Assembly (NCBI GenBank): GCA_018697195.1
Contig: CM031864.1
Coordinates: 25,182,086-25,246,085, forward strand
Length of the DNA stretch: 64,000 nucleotides
Reading direction: 5' to 3'
DNA from: Certhia americana
Taxonomy: Eukaryota > Chordata > Aves > Passeriformes > Certhiidae
The position numbers and the translations under genes were made by a program. Of this stretch, positions 49,600 to 62,713 are shown piece by piece. Within the stretch, counting starts at the first letter, position 1. Each line of letters opens with the position of its first letter. Below the pieces are notes generated by a model. The model did not search any database. It had not been told where the DNA came from and saw nothing but the letters and a program-made list of their open reading frames with translations.

Positions 49600-52017
49600 G
49601 TACAACATCAAAAAAAAGACTATTTTAGCAATGTATTATCTTCATCCCTTCTGTAAAGCTGTGGGGTTTAGAGGGAATTTTTCCCCCCATGCCTGTGTCT
49701 GTTGTTCCTCCCGCAATGAGCTGTCGCTAATACCGAGAAATATTTTTGCACTTAATGCAGTGAGTCAGGGCTTAGCTGTAAATTGGTCATGGGATGGGAG
49801 GGATTCAGATTGTCTGTTACCCAGGGCCTGGTTTCAGCCATTTCAGTAACATGAGCAATTTCTCAACTGACGGTAATTAGACTCGGAGCTCTCTCTGAGA
49901 TGATTTGAGGTGAGGATTAATTATAAAAGTTTCTCGGTGTTAGAACATGTTTCTTTAGTTAAAGTTTGGCCTGCTTTCATTTTATGATGAGCCTGAAAGA
50001 ATGTTCTTCTACTTAAAATCTCTAAATACTGTTCTGTCATGCTATGTAAATACCCGTATTTGTGAGTTTATCTAAACAGATCTGTTACATGGGAAAAACA
50101 CATAGAAGGCCCAAGTGCCAAGAGCTGATTCAAGGGCTTAAGGAGTGGACTTGCATATTCCTTTTGGGCCTCGTTGGATTTTGGTAACTTTCTTCTGGCT
50201 GTACTTGATTTCTCATGTAAATAAACAAAATATAGTTGTTTTTTCTATCTTCATTAAAAGATAAGTGACCTAATATGTAAAATTGTGAGGTGTGAAAAGA
50301 GTCAGTTCACATCGACCTCATCAGTCTGCCTTTTGGAAAACCTAAATAAAAGTGGTTGGATGGGATTATGGAAGGCTTGGCTTGACTTGATGGCATAGAT
50401 TCACAAAAGGCTAGATGGGATGACACATATTCTCTATGTTCCTTATTTTCCTGGGGGTAAATTCCAGCGGATTCTCACAGCATAGTAACAGAGTATTCCC
50501 AGTTAATATTTGAAAAACTTGTCCAAGTTTTCATTTAGTTCACTTTTTTACTTCATAAACCTGTTTTCTGAAGTCACATAGCCAAATAGTGATGTCATTT
50601 TTTTTTCTTTTTGCTATCCTACTTCTGTGAGTACTTTAGAAGATAAGAGATCCATATCTGGCTCCATGGCTGCTGTGTTGGAAGTTTTTTTTTTCCATAA
50701 AAACATTGCATTAGCCTGTCCTTAAGCTCCGGGAACAGAAAGTCGTTGTGGGGTTTTTGCTTGTAATAAATTTAGACTTAGATTCATATCATAGGTTAAT
50801 GTTTTTAATAACCTGGCACTCCAGATCTCCCTTGCTTTATGGCTTGCACTTATGAGTCCTGCATTATGGATGCTGGTGATTACTATGAGCATATAAGTTA
50901 TTGAATTGATTTTATGAATGGTACCATAGAGCATGAAGCAGAGTTCACTTAAGGAAATAAAACAAGGCAAACAGACTAAAATATTAACAAATGTTTTGTG
51001 TCATGGTGGGTGACTTGTAATTCATTGAAACCCTTTTGTGAGGTGGTGCTTCAGCATCACTCAACCTCCAGTCCCCAGTGTCCCCAAACTCGGCCCAGTT
51101 TCCTTTGAGACAAAATGTGTTTGGATCCACTTGGAGTTTACAAGTGGTGACAGATTAATTTGGAAAGCCAGATTGCAAACATGCATCATGGCCCCAGTCT
51201 GAGTCCTAGAAAAGTTATGTATGGCTGGTGCAGAATGATAAAAATTCATATCAGGGGAACAGCTCAATTAACTATTCCTGATTAAAGTAATACAGTATGT
51301 GAATTTAATAGCTTGTCTTCAAAAGCAGAATGTGAAATCACTTACTACTTTGTTGTATCTCACTGGCATATAGGGAGCTGCCAGTGGTTCTTCATGATTA
51401 ATTGAGTTTAGAGGAACTTAACACTGGGATGGGAGATACCAAATAATTATTCTGCTCTTGCTTCAAGCTCATTGCCTTACATGAATGAAGAAGTTGTCAG
51501 GAACAACGTTGTGGGAGTGGACTGGAAAAGGATTGTGAATTCATGACATAGGATTGATAGCTAGGAATAGGATTGCTAGAGAAGGGAAGGCATGTTGGGA
51601 TGGTGAGGAACACATCATGAGGCTGGCATGCTGCCATCAGACTGTTAGTTAAACACCTTGCCATCCTGATCCCAGTGTTACCGATCCATTTGGTCCTTGG
51701 GGTGATTGGAGGTACAGAGAGCAGGAGACCACTGAGCCTTACTGCTGTCACCTTGGAGGCTGAGGAGCTCTAGTTCATGGAGTGTTTTCTTCACTTCATG
51801 TGGAGCCGTTGTCATTCTTGTTCTTTGACGCCTTCCTGGTGCCTGTCTCCAAGTCATGCATCCCGCAGCCATCCCAGTTTCTAGGTGCATCAGAACTGGC
51901 TTGGTTGCAAGAGCAGGGTACTGATGCAGGACACAGGCTGGTGTCCTGCAAACTTCTAGATCCTGTCCGGCAGAGCTACTCCTGCATAAGCTAGTGCTGC
52001 CATGTTGGTTATTTTAT

Positions 52018-52033
52018 TATTGATATATCAATA
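52018..52033. repeat. 16-bp AT palindrome
   Basis: TATTGATATATCAATA is a perfect inverted repeat within an AT-rich patch. No function assigned. Confidence 0.8.
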
Positions 52034-53988
52034 TATTATTGTGTCCTGTTGGTTATTTCTGCCAGTGTGCTACCTGGGACTTGGGCCTTATTGGAATGAT
52101 CTCCTGACTTTTTCAGGACATCTCTCCAAATTGTCAAGATAACTTAGAGTCCTGCAAAACCGAGTCTTTCCTGGCTTGGTGCTCTTTGGGGTTTTGGAAA
52201 GCAATTGTAGTCTCCAGTTCATTATTATTAATCATCCCAGTCCCTAGTGAAAATCCACCTCCAGTACAGATAGCAGCAAAATCCTACTTCATGTATTCCT
52301 CCATTTCAACCATGTCCCATTGTAAAGTACCTTCTTCTCAGCCAGCTTTGCACTTTGGTATTAGTCAAAGCTTAGATTCAGCCGCTCTGATCAATTAGCA
52401 CAGATGTGTAAGTAGCGAACTTTTGACATCATTATATTATGTCAAAATGAGCTTGGAGAAGGGTTTTCTCATCCTCTTTAAAATAGTACACAAATCCTGC
52501 TTTACCTTTCTTCCAATCAGTACCTTCAATATATTTACATGTGAACTCATCTGAAGAACTTTCCTGATTCCAGTCACTGATCATTTTCAGGGCGTTTTTT
52601 CACTTTAAATAGGTAAATATTCTAGTTGGACAGCTGAGCATTGCTGGTGCTTTACAGTAGGGTGGGTGAAAACAGCATCTTAGAGCAGCAGCTATCCTGG
52701 GTTGGAGGCTGGGCATCTGCACACCTGTGACTGAGTTAAGATGTAGAATTTGGGTTTGCTCCTGATTTTTTCCTGATCCAAGATGAAGACATAGGGTTCC
52801 TAATGTTTTCCTAATTTATAAGGTTTGTACACGGGATTTACCTTTACTGAATGTCTGGGTTCGGAATTACACAGCAAAGAGGTTTCCTTGAGAGATACTC
52901 ATTCCTGTTGGTGTCCTTCTCCTGGGAGCAGGGCTTACTGGAACAGGGGGGCTGGCTGAAATGAATAGGACTGCCTGTGGCTGAAGATATGATATCCTAC
53001 AGTCAGGAAATACAAAGCCCAAACTTCTTAAGGGCATGGCTGTGTCAACACATTTGCCTGGAGATATGCGTGCTGCAGAAGCTGCTGCTGCAATTACACC
53101 TCGTTATAAGACACTGTGTTTTGTGTTTTATGAGTGCTTTGAAAAAAATCAGCAAAGTCCATTAATAATGTGGCCAGTGAACTCAAATTGCCTGACGATG
53201 CTGTTCTATGCACACAGTGGAAAAATCGATCAATTTAATCCAAGGTGAAGCTGTCTGGGTCTCCAGAGGAGGAGGCTGCCTTGGTTGCTGAGGGCTGGAA
53301 ATCATTGCCTCACGCTAATTGAATAACATCCAGCAGTTGTGAGGCTGAATCTTCCAGACTGGTTTGACTCACGGGGGCTGAGTATCTAAATGAAGTGTAT
53401 TTGTCATGCTGCAGTCCTACAGGATTAAGAGTACTTGGATTTGTTTGATCTGATGCATTCCAACAATATTAAGTAAGTTCATTTTTTATTGTCCTTTGCG
53501 CCTTGTATTTTTCTGGCTGTAAAAGTCCAGCATCTTTTTGGAAACGGAGCTGTGATATGACAAATATTTCTGGCCAGTATTTGTAGCTCTGGCAGGGCTT
53601 GATGAATTCTTGGCTGGGTTTTACAGTAGGCTGATAGCTGAGACCAAATATACCAAGAATCAGAGTACTGCATGTAGGATTAAATCCGATTACTAGTTAT
53701 TTTATTAGTTTTCTTGTATTGAAATTATTCACTGTACTCTGTTTTTTGTGATAAATAGTAACTCTACAGTGTTTAAATCAATACTTCAGTGTTAAAGAGT
53801 TTTAAATGACACTTGGAGAGATCCTTTTATCTTTCAGCAAGATAATTATGCTGCAAAATTTGCTTTCCTAATTCATTTGGGAAGTCCAGCTTATTGAATG
53901 TTTGGAATGAAGGACTTACTCCTGTTACATCTGTGGTTTCTCCTCTGCAGTCTTTTTTGTTTACCTCAGTCAAATGGCCATGAATTAT

Positions 53989-54135
53989 GGCTGCCCCGCC
54001 CCTGGAAGTGTCCAAGGTCAGGTTGGACAGGGCTTGGAGCAGTCTGGGACACTGGAAGGTGTCCCTGGCCATGGCAGGGGTTGAAACAGAATGAGCTTTA
54101 AGGTCCCTTCCAACCCAAACCCCTCCATGGTTCCA
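53989..54135 (+). mobile_element. CR1 LINE 3' fragment
   Basis: It runs from GGCTGCCCCGCCCCTGGAAG through GGTTGGACAGGGCTTGGAGC and AAGGTCCCTTCCAACCCAAA to the decayed tail CCCTCCATGGTTCC. It lies 420 bp upstream of the 96-bp inverted repeat but is not part of it. Confidence 0.93.
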
Positions 54136-54554
54136 AATTGACTGTGAAGTTGCACTCTTAATGAGAGAGGGACCTGCTGAGAGGAAAATAAATACCTTTA
54201 GACATTGAAACTATTCTCAGAACACATATTGTGTTATTAATGCTGGCCAGAGTTTCTGGTCAGTTCAGGAGAGCATGTGCTGGGTGTCCATGGTGGTGGC
54301 TGTGCAGTTCCCCCAGGGCCCAATGTGCCTAATATTAATTGAAAGCGATTTTAAGCCCTAGGAATTTGGGGCTTAAACTAAACTCTGAATTTGAGGATTA
54401 TGAACAGGCTACCTAATCATCTAAGCATTTGTCTTTCCAGATAAGCCTTGACAACATCCTGAGCATTCCCTTCACCCCAGCTGCAGAGTGAGCTGCTTGA
54501 TGTGCCCTTTCAGCAGTGAGGGAATGGGAGAGAGAGCTGAGAACCATCCCAGTG

Positions 54555-54650
54555 TTTGGGATATAGTGGAGTACTCCTTAACAAAACGCGTGCCTAAATT
54601 CACTGTTAACAGTTTTCCTGATGTAAAACTTCAACCTGGGCACACTTTGC
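54555..54650 (+). repeat. Left arm of a 96-bp inverted repeat
   Basis: This arm, from TTTGGGATATAGTGGAGTAC to CAACCTGGGCACACTTTGC, is the reverse complement of 55401-55496 at 94 of 96 positions (A/G and C/T differences near the outer end). It includes the perfect 12-bp palindrome ACTGTTAACAGT at 54602-54613. Similarity stops sharply on both sides. It is not CR1 and I recognise no named repeat. Confidence 0.95.
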
Positions 54651-55400
54651 GGCTGCATGATCACAGACTGCTCATTTGGTGCTGCCAAGCATCAGGGAAG
54701 TCCATAGGAGGGCTGGAGAAGAGAGTCCATGGGCACAGGAGCTCAGGTTTGAGGCAGGTACTTAGGTGAACAGCACATGGCAAAGCCTTGCAATGGCTGA
54801 GATAAAGCAGCCAGCCCTCTGCATAGTAACAGAAAGGATTTAATGACCCTAGAACTTAATTAGGATGGTGCAATATTACCACCTGCTTTTTTATAGCAGT
54901 TTAACTTACAGTTTTGGCCATGTGTGACTCTTCATTTAGAAGAAAGGAGTACAGGAGCCTTGGCTGAAAGGAACATATTTCCTTCTGCTCATTACACTCA
55001 GATGATTGCTGTTGTTTAAGTGAAGTTTAAACATCATAAAATGTGCCCTCATCTTGTGATCCCCATCTGCTGTTCGCCCTTCCTTTCTCTGCTGAAGGTT
55101 ATTTCAGCAATTTTGCCAGTAGCACAGGATGCTGTTCCTGGGGCAGGTTGTTTGCCTGTCTTCCCTGTCAGCGTTCCCTCCCTGCGGGCCTTGCCCAGCT
55201 GTTCTAAACATAGTCCTTCCAGTGTGGAGTCATTCCTTTTATCATCATGTTTAATAACTGCAAGATGAGTCTTCAGTGCATGCTGGAAGACTTGTACAGG
55301 CCATGATACAGGAGCAATGGGCTTGTGCACCATTGACCTGCAGGGGATTTAGGCACCTCTGCGACACACAACGGTCCTTCAAGTGCTTGCAGATCCAGGA

Positions 55401-55496
55401 GCAAAGTGTGCCCAGGTTGAAGTTTTACATCAGGAAAACTGTTAACAGTGAATTTAGGCACACGTTTTGTTAAGGAGTACTCCACTACATCCCAAA
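55401..55496 (-). repeat. Right arm of a 96-bp inverted repeat
   Basis: This arm, from GCAAAGTGTGCCCAGGTTGA to GGAGTACTCCACTACATCCC plus AAA, is the reverse complement of 54555-54650. The loop between the arms is 750 bp. Outer flanks (...CATCCCAGTG on the left, CCCTCGGGGA on the right) show no target-site duplication, which argues against a simple terminal-inverted-repeat transposon ending at these points. Each arm carries a shared open frame (EYSLTKRVPKFTVNSF), which only reflects the duplication. Confidence 0.95.
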
Positions 55497-57029
55497 CCCT
55501 CGGGGATGTGGAAGGCTGTGCTCTTTGTCAGGAGTCAGGGAATTAGAGCAGTTCTGCATTTCACTGGAGGGGGAAACACATGATCCTGACACATTTCGTG
55601 CCTCCTTTGTTTTATAACTGCTTTTACAATCTTTCAGATTGGAAAGTTTAGGGTTCATCAGGTTGTTAGATTTGGCTGCTAAGTGTCAAGTGTGATGTTC
55701 TCTGTTTTCTTTGTAAAGTTACATGATTGTTTGTTGGTGGTGTTTCTTACAGAGTTGAAGAGCCTGCTGGAAGGTCAGGTGTGCTCCTTGCAAGGTCTTG
55801 ATATTCTGGGTTTGGTTGGTCTCTAGTCTGGGTTTAAGAGTTTATGAAGTGTGAGACAAAGAAGGGTCAAGAGAGGGATTCATATCATGGGTCTCTGCTG
55901 TGGGCTGTTGAAAAGGTGAAAGTTTTGTCAGAATGAATGATCTAACCAGGTGCTTGAACATAGGTACAGGATCTCCAGAGAGCCTCGATCACCATCTCTG
56001 CTACTCTTCACTTTCCAGAGAGATGAACAAGTGAGAACTATTAATCACAGCCAACTGATTTTGATTTCAAATTAGATTTTATTTGTTAATGTTTTTAGTG
56101 GCAATTAGGGAAGATTCTTTTCCTGATATATCTGCTGGGCTTTTATATGAATCACAGTGTTATTAAAAGGCAGAGGGATTATGGGGCTTGGGTGACTTAA
56201 ATCTATTTTTGCTGTTAGGATCATAGCATTGACAGGGTATATAGTTTGAATTAAGGTTCTCATTATCACATTAAGATTCAACAAGGAGTTAATTAAGTGT
56301 AGGGAAGTAATTGAATGCTAATAGTACAACATTGCAGTGAAAAATGAGGCCATATCTCCATACTAAACTCTCGTTTTCTCCTCATTGAAAGTACTATGCC
56401 TATGACCATGCATTGGAGTGCACTTCTGACTCAGGCAGAGCTTTTGTTTGGGACATGCTGGTCCATCACTTTTCAACATTCCTGTGATGGGACATCTCTG
56501 TTAAATTTTAGAGGTGCTTATCTTTTCACTCACCTCATTAAAAGGAAAATAGAGCTTGTGTTAATACTTGGTGTCTGCAAATGGTTCGAAATCAACTATA
56601 GACTTGGAAGCCAGTTTTGATTAGATAGCAAAATTGAAATTATTTAAGAACAGCTGTTTTGCATGTTGCATGTGATTTTGGTTAATTTTGAGAAGACCTG
56701 ATGGACTGTGAGTCATAGAACATGTGGATTTTTTACTTACTGATGCTTCTGATAGCACCAAATTATTTTGTTCAATATTTCAAGCATTGAAACAGGAAGA
56801 CAGACCATCCCCACCAACTCTTTTGGCCTGAGAGAGACCTTGAGCACTGTACCACACATGTTTTGTAGCCATTAGAGAATGTTGAATTTCTTCTTCAACA
56901 TTCATTTTGGAGTATGAATACATAGTTTACACATGCACCCTGTATCTGTTGTAAGTCAACCTCGCTTGTTTGAGATAATGAATTAAAAACAGGAATTTAA
57001 AAAAAATATATGGCAATGCATGTGATCCA

Positions 57030-57470
57030 TCCTGACTTCAGAGGGGCTTTAAATACTGTGGCTGAAATTGGAAATGTGCTCAGTAGGAAAGATGCAGGCA
57101 GATGGAGAAGAGCCAGAGGGTAGTGACAAGAATAGGACACTTAGCAAATGTAAGCTGTAATGGAAGATGGAAGGAATTGATTTGTTTAGCCTAAAAATCC
57201 AGAAGGAAACAAGTCATCCAATATAGGAAAGGCTGCTTTAAAAGGCACGACAATTGTTTTTTCTCCATGACTCCTGAGAGAGGCAGGAAAGTGTCAGGCA
57301 AGGATTAAAGCTGGGTAGTAGGATAAACGTTTGAACTTTCAAGGAAGTGGTAAAATGAAACACAGGCTGTTGGGAAAACCTGTGGGATAGGAGTTTGGAG
57401 AACAGGTTAGACAGAAATCTGTTGAAGTGGTTTGGGTATATGCCCTGGGGTGGTGCAATTGGGATTTATT
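57030..57470 (+). mobile_element. Probable old CR1/L3-like LINE remnant
   Basis: CCTGACTTCAGAGGGGCTTT followed by AAATACTGTG resembles the reverse transcriptase region encoding an Asp-Phe-x-x-Ala-x-x-Thr-Val-type motif. Further on, AGGAATTGATTTGTTTAGCC with TAAAAATCC looks like the GGGGTTGTTTAGCCTGGAGAA-type region of CR1-group elements. The frame is broken and divergence is high, so this is a tentative reading from motif order only. Confidence 0.4.
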
Positions 57471-57966
57471 TTGAAATATCTTTCTTTTGTGATGGTTGAT
57501 ACCAGGTGAAGATCTGAGGAGACTGATCTTGTGGGGTTTCACTACACTATTTCATGTTCTGATCAAGGAGACATTGAAATTTTGTGGGTGAACGATGGAT
57601 CCATCCCTGCTTGCCTGATCTTGCTCAGTGTGCTGTCTCCTTTCCCAAGGCCAATTACTCCCAAGGGAGCTGACATCATATCCCAGCCCTGGCTGGGCTC
57701 CTGGCCGTGCCAGGATGGGACTGATGCACACAGCCACCCCGGGCTGGCTCTGACCCTTTCCTGGAGGAAAGATTTCCTGCCCTCTGGAAAAGGAGGGCAA
57801 AGCTCATTTTGAGTCTTTCCCATTTCCTCTCCCACCTGCTAGGAGTGGTTTTGGGAAGAGGGGATGCAGAAGATGAGTGGATGGAAAAGCAGAGTGAATA
57901 TTGAAGGCTATAACAAGCATGCAGTCATTTTGGGACTCTGAAATATTGGTCAACTTGGAATCACTG

Positions 57967-58057
57967 ATAGAATCATAGAACTGTTAAGGTTGGAAAAGAC
58001 CTTTAAGATCATTGACTCTAACCATTGATGTCCTAAATGTTGGACTTGAGTATTTCC
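57967..58057 (-). mobile_element. CR1 3' end of the CAATGGTT...TTTTCCAACC type
   Basis: ATAGAATCATAGAACTGTTA, then AGGTTGGAAAAGACCTTTAA and GATCATTGACTCTAACCATT, is the reverse complement of the same subfamily ending seen at 45348-45424. Homology fades after about 90 bp. Confidence 0.88.
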
Positions 58058-59181
58058 AGGCCTGTAATTTAATTTTACACTAGTTCTTCTCCCAGTATTG
58101 CTTTGGATATCTTCTAATCTGCACCGCCCTGAGCATCAGAGCTATATTTCTGTATCCTCATTGGAGCCTCATGTTGCCAGCACTTAGGAGTTACATTTAT
58201 TTATCTGCTCTTCTTCAAAGGAAACTTAGAGGAGATAAACACTTAAAACCCAGCCTCCATTACTGATTTAAATGGCTTATAAAATTTTTAAACCGTTTAC
58301 GATTGTCTTTCATTCTGATGTTTATGGTTTCTCTTCTCAGTATTACTCTCAGATAAATGTGTTGGGAGAATCCAGGCAAAATCCATGCTTATACAGCTGA
58401 GGATTGGAAACACAGTAAGTGAGCAGGCCAGTATACTTTGTGAAACAATAATCATTCTTTCTGCTGTTCAAAAGTAACTGCTGACTAAAACAAGGAGAAG
58501 ATGGTACAAAATACAGATCAGATGTAAGATTTCTCCTGCAGTCCTAATGTTTCTCATGTGTGTCATAGTACATATGTAATACTTAATAATATTCCAACTA
58601 TTACGTCCTTTAAAATGCACATTTTACCCAGGCATGCTGGAATTTGCCATGTAGCAAGAGCTGTTACTTCATTCTCTTAAGGAAATAAAACAAGGCAAAT
58701 CTTATGCCTGGTGCAAATTTGAGAATTAATGCAAATAAAACAGACGTTGAGAAGAGCAAAATACAGACATTGAAAATATGTTCCAGCAATGGCATTTACA
58801 TAATTGCAATTACAGAAAATCTCAAAATTAGAGCCTTGGACAGTGCTGGGAGAATGAGAGCTTATTATAGGGAATTCTTGCTGGTTTGGAACACACAAAC
58901 CCTTCTTGAAGTGAATGTATTTGTATTGCTGAGTAGCACCACTCTTGGTTTTCTGTCATCTCAGTTCTCAGGATTGCTTCATTCATAATTTCTTGCTACC
59001 TTTCACTCTGCTTACATATGGCTTAACAGTCAGTATATTTTCATTTGCACCACATCTTTCATTAGTTGGGGTTTTCCTCTTAACTGTAAGCAACAAACCC
59101 AGAAGGGCTTTGTCTTTCATTGTTTTCCCATATTCCATCCTTTGTAAATTCCAGGTTAGAACAAGAGGGGGAAAGGTATCT

Positions 59182-59596
59182 TCATAGAATCATAGAGTGT
59201 TTCGGGTCAAAGGAACCTTTAAGCTTATCTCATCCCACCCCCTTCCATGAGCAGGGACACCTTCCACAAGATCAGGTTGCTGCAAACCCAGTCCAACCTG
59301 GCCTTCAACAGGGAAGGGACAGCCACAGCCTCTCTGGGCACCCTTTGCCAGGGCCTTAGCACCCTCACAGGGAAGGATTCCTTTCCAGTATCCCATCTGA
59401 CCCTGCCCTTTGGCAGTGGGAAGCCATTTCCCCTTGTCCTGGCACTCCATCTCTTGTAATTAGTCACTCTCCATGTTTCCCTTTGGCTCCTTCAGGCACT
59501 GGAAGGCCACAATTAGGTCACCCTGAAGCTTCTCCTCTCCAGGCTGAATAATCCCAACTCTCTCAGCCTTTCCTCATGGCCGAGCTGCTCCATCTT
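59182..59596 (-). mobile_element. Longest reverse-strand CR1 fragment (about 415 bp)
   Basis: A nearly complete CR1 3' segment: tail complement TCATAGAATCATAGAGTGTT, CATGAGCAGGGACACCTTCC, GGGACAGCCACAGCCTCTCT, CCAGTATCCCATCTGACCCT, AAGCCATTTCCCCTTGTCCT, GGCACTGGAAGGCCACAATT, CCAGGCTGAATAATCCCAAC and CTCTCAGCCTTTCCTCATGG. Frames on both strands within it are not genes. Confidence 0.96.
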
Positions 59597-62500
59597 ATGT
59601 GTATCCTGCTAAATTCCCTGTTAAGGCTTGATTGATGGGACACTGTCATTATTTTGACATATAGAAGGATGTCAGTGCACTTTATGGACCAGCTTGGATG
59701 TAATAAGAAAACTGTAATAAGTATATTCTGCCCAAACCTGCATTTGATAGATCAAAGCCAGTGATCAGCTGACTCTGCAAGAGGAAGCACCATCACCATG
59801 CTGTTGTTTGCAGCTTGGGGGAGAAACCAACTGCTATTTTTGACACCTCCTCAAAGTGGCTGTTTGGTGGTCACCATCATCTCCATGAGCCCATCCTACA
59901 GTGTATCAGCCCATCCCAAATGCTGTACTAAGGCAGTGAGGGAGGATCTGTGTGCATCTACATCAGTCTTGGTTGGTTATGACAGCACAGGAAGATCTCA
60001 GGAGGCTCTGCTTGCATGTGAAGCCATCTCTCAGGATGCTGATTTTACAAAGGGTTAAAGTAGTGCATGTTCCAAAAACAGGCTGAAAAACACCAGTTTT
60101 GGCTCTAGAAAAGCAGCTTAAGAAATCGCTACAGCTGCTGTAAATGTAGACCCAGCTATTTAAACAGGGCACACCTCTAGCTGTGTTCTCTCATATATGT
60201 TTGAAGGGCATAAAACTCTTCAAAACCATCTCAGGAAAAAGTTCTGCGAAATTGTGGTGGCTATAACCCTCCTGCCATTCCAGCAAGGTGCCTTCATGGA
60301 GCAGGAATACAATGACACCCTGACTCCCTCTCACACCATTTGTCCCTGACTCTAAATGTTTCACAGACTTTACCTAGTCCTGTTGTTTCATGCTCATTTC
60401 CAGCTCTTTCTGTGTTACTGCACTTGGTGAAAAACTGCCTTCAGGAGACACACATGAGGAATTGGGAGCATGAGTAATATCTACATTTACTATAAATAAG
60501 TGTATTTTTGTAAAAGCTGGTTGAGTGAGAGAGACAGAATAGTTGATGACATAGGCTTAATAAGCAGAAAATTAATTTTTGAGTCAGGTTTTGTTATCTA
60601 GGGTGGCTCTACAATCCAGAAGAGCAACATACCTGCAGGAGGTGCAAGGTTGCCAAGTCCTTTTTGTTGCCAAATGCTCTCTAAAGTTTCCTCAAGAGTC
60701 AGCCTAGTCTTGCAAGTCATCAGTAATGGAGCTTTTAACTTTTGTCTGTTTTTTATTTGCTAGATAAAAGTTTCAACCAGTCTGATCTACCAAAGCTATT
60801 GAAAATGGGGTGCATTAATGAGAGCTGGAGAGCAGGTCCTTTCGGCCTGTAGCGTTTTATTTGGGGTATTTTGGGTGTCTTTGCTGCAACTGTTTTTCAT
60901 GCTCTAAAGCACCTTGCCACCTGGATTTCTGGGGCATACGCTGTGAGGGACAGTTTTCAGCCTCCTGCTGAGGAGGATGGAGAAGAGATGTTCCCCATCT
61001 TCATTTTGCAAATCCCTTCCTGCTGGCAGCCCTGCAGACACGTCCCTTCCTCTGCTCCCTGCCCATGTTCCCTGGGTTTATTACATGGGTGGGCAGGGCT
61101 CCTGCTGCAAGAGCAAGGTAATTGCCCATGCGACCTGAAACCTCATGCACTTTTGGACACAGATGTTCTGGCTGTATTTATCTCCACTGTGCTTGCTTTC
61201 TTATCCTGTCTGATTTTTTGGAGTGGTGCGGAGGCTGGAGGAACCAGAAAACCCTGATTGTCAGGGCAGCACAATCTTTGTATTTCACAGCAGAGGCATT
61301 TCACCAGTGATTGCACCACTTGTTTTCTGTAGGGGACACCTTGAGGTTTATCAGTCTGTCTGCGGAAAGGAACTTTGAGGGAGAATGCCAGATTTCATTT
61401 TTCTGGACTTAAGTGACCCAAGCTATAATGAACCACAAGGATCCACACATGTAGGTTGATAAAAACTCAGAGCTCTGAAAGGGAGCAAGGTGCAGGGAAG
61501 AGTTCCCCTGCAGGATTTATTGGTAGTACTTATTTATCATTTATGTGCCTTATTTGTAATTTCATCTGTTTACCTGCCCTAATTTCCTGTTGTCAGGCCA
61601 GCTGCTCCCATGTCTGCTTTTCACACAAAATCCTGGTGTTTGGCTACTCAACAGAATTAATTGGAAGTACTGTACCTAATTAGTCCAGACTTTCAAATGT
61701 TGACTGGGAGAAAAGATGATGAGGACCTTTAGAAAGTTGTAACCATTAGACTTAGTAAATATATGCTCTGTGAAAACCCTTCAGTGGTGGGAATTGCCCT
61801 CCTTTTTTTATCCCCTGCTCTTCAGTGATGTCCTCCATCAAAGCTCAAAGGCCACTGATCTGGGCTGAGGGTGAACTATATTTAGGTACTGCAGGAGAAG
61901 TCCTGCAACTCACCCCAGAGGGAGCTTTTTCCTTTCTCTTCCTTTATGTTTTCTTGGGTTTTTTTCCCTGACTTTATACTTTCAGCTAGATTTTTCTGAT
62001 TTTTGAGCTCTTGCAGCTTGAGTTGAGTGTAAAGGACATGTTAGATGTTCTTTTGAAAACAATCCCAGCATAGTTTTTAACATCTCAAAAGCATTTAAAA
62101 ATAATTATGAATGTGTTACTGCACCATTGTGTGTGTGCCCCTATGCGTGACTGGTAATAATAATAAACAAATAAATAAACACTGAAAGCAGCATTCCCTA
62201 ACTTCTCACCAGTGGAGGCCTTTTGGTGGGCTGCAGAAAGCTGCTCAGGATTTACACGTTTTTCTTTTTTAATCTGTTTTTATACCATTTTGAGTAATTT
62301 TCAATTTTTGGGGGGGCTTTACAAATCCTGTTCTTCCATAGTGCATTCCAGGAGCTGGAGTTGCTACAGCAAAATTTCCCATTGAATTCCTTGGGAAGGA
62401 GGAGCTCCATTAAGTGGCTGGTTTCAGGATGAGGTTTGCCCTCTGGAACATGTTTGGATCCCTGATGAAAGCACAGGATTTTTCCCTGCCAAGCCTGGGT

Positions 62501-62713
62501 TACACTCTCTGTGTCAGTGCAGACTCACTGCATGATGCTGGCTGGGTTTGCAGAATCAGGTTTTTTTCTAAAATGAATGCCAGGTACTGTGTCTGCTGCT
62601 GCCTTCCCTTTGCATGCCTGAATGGCCTCAGTCTCTCCCACTGCTGCTTGGGGATAAAACTCAACAAACCTACTCAAAAGTGGGTTTTTTCCCCAGGATC
62701 TGATTATTCTTTG

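Noticed and set aside
54488..55485. Shared protein segment EYSLTKRVPKFTVNSF encoded on opposite strands, as if two related genes
   Set aside because: It follows directly from the 96-bp inverted duplication. The frames diverge at the arm edges and match nothing I know.
56580..56600. GGTTCGAAATC, resembling the B box of a tRNA gene
   Set aside because: There is no A box at the right distance and no cloverleaf can be drawn around it.
59190..59467. Open frames on both strands of 70-86 codons
   Set aside because: They lie wholly within the CR1 copy at 59182-59596.
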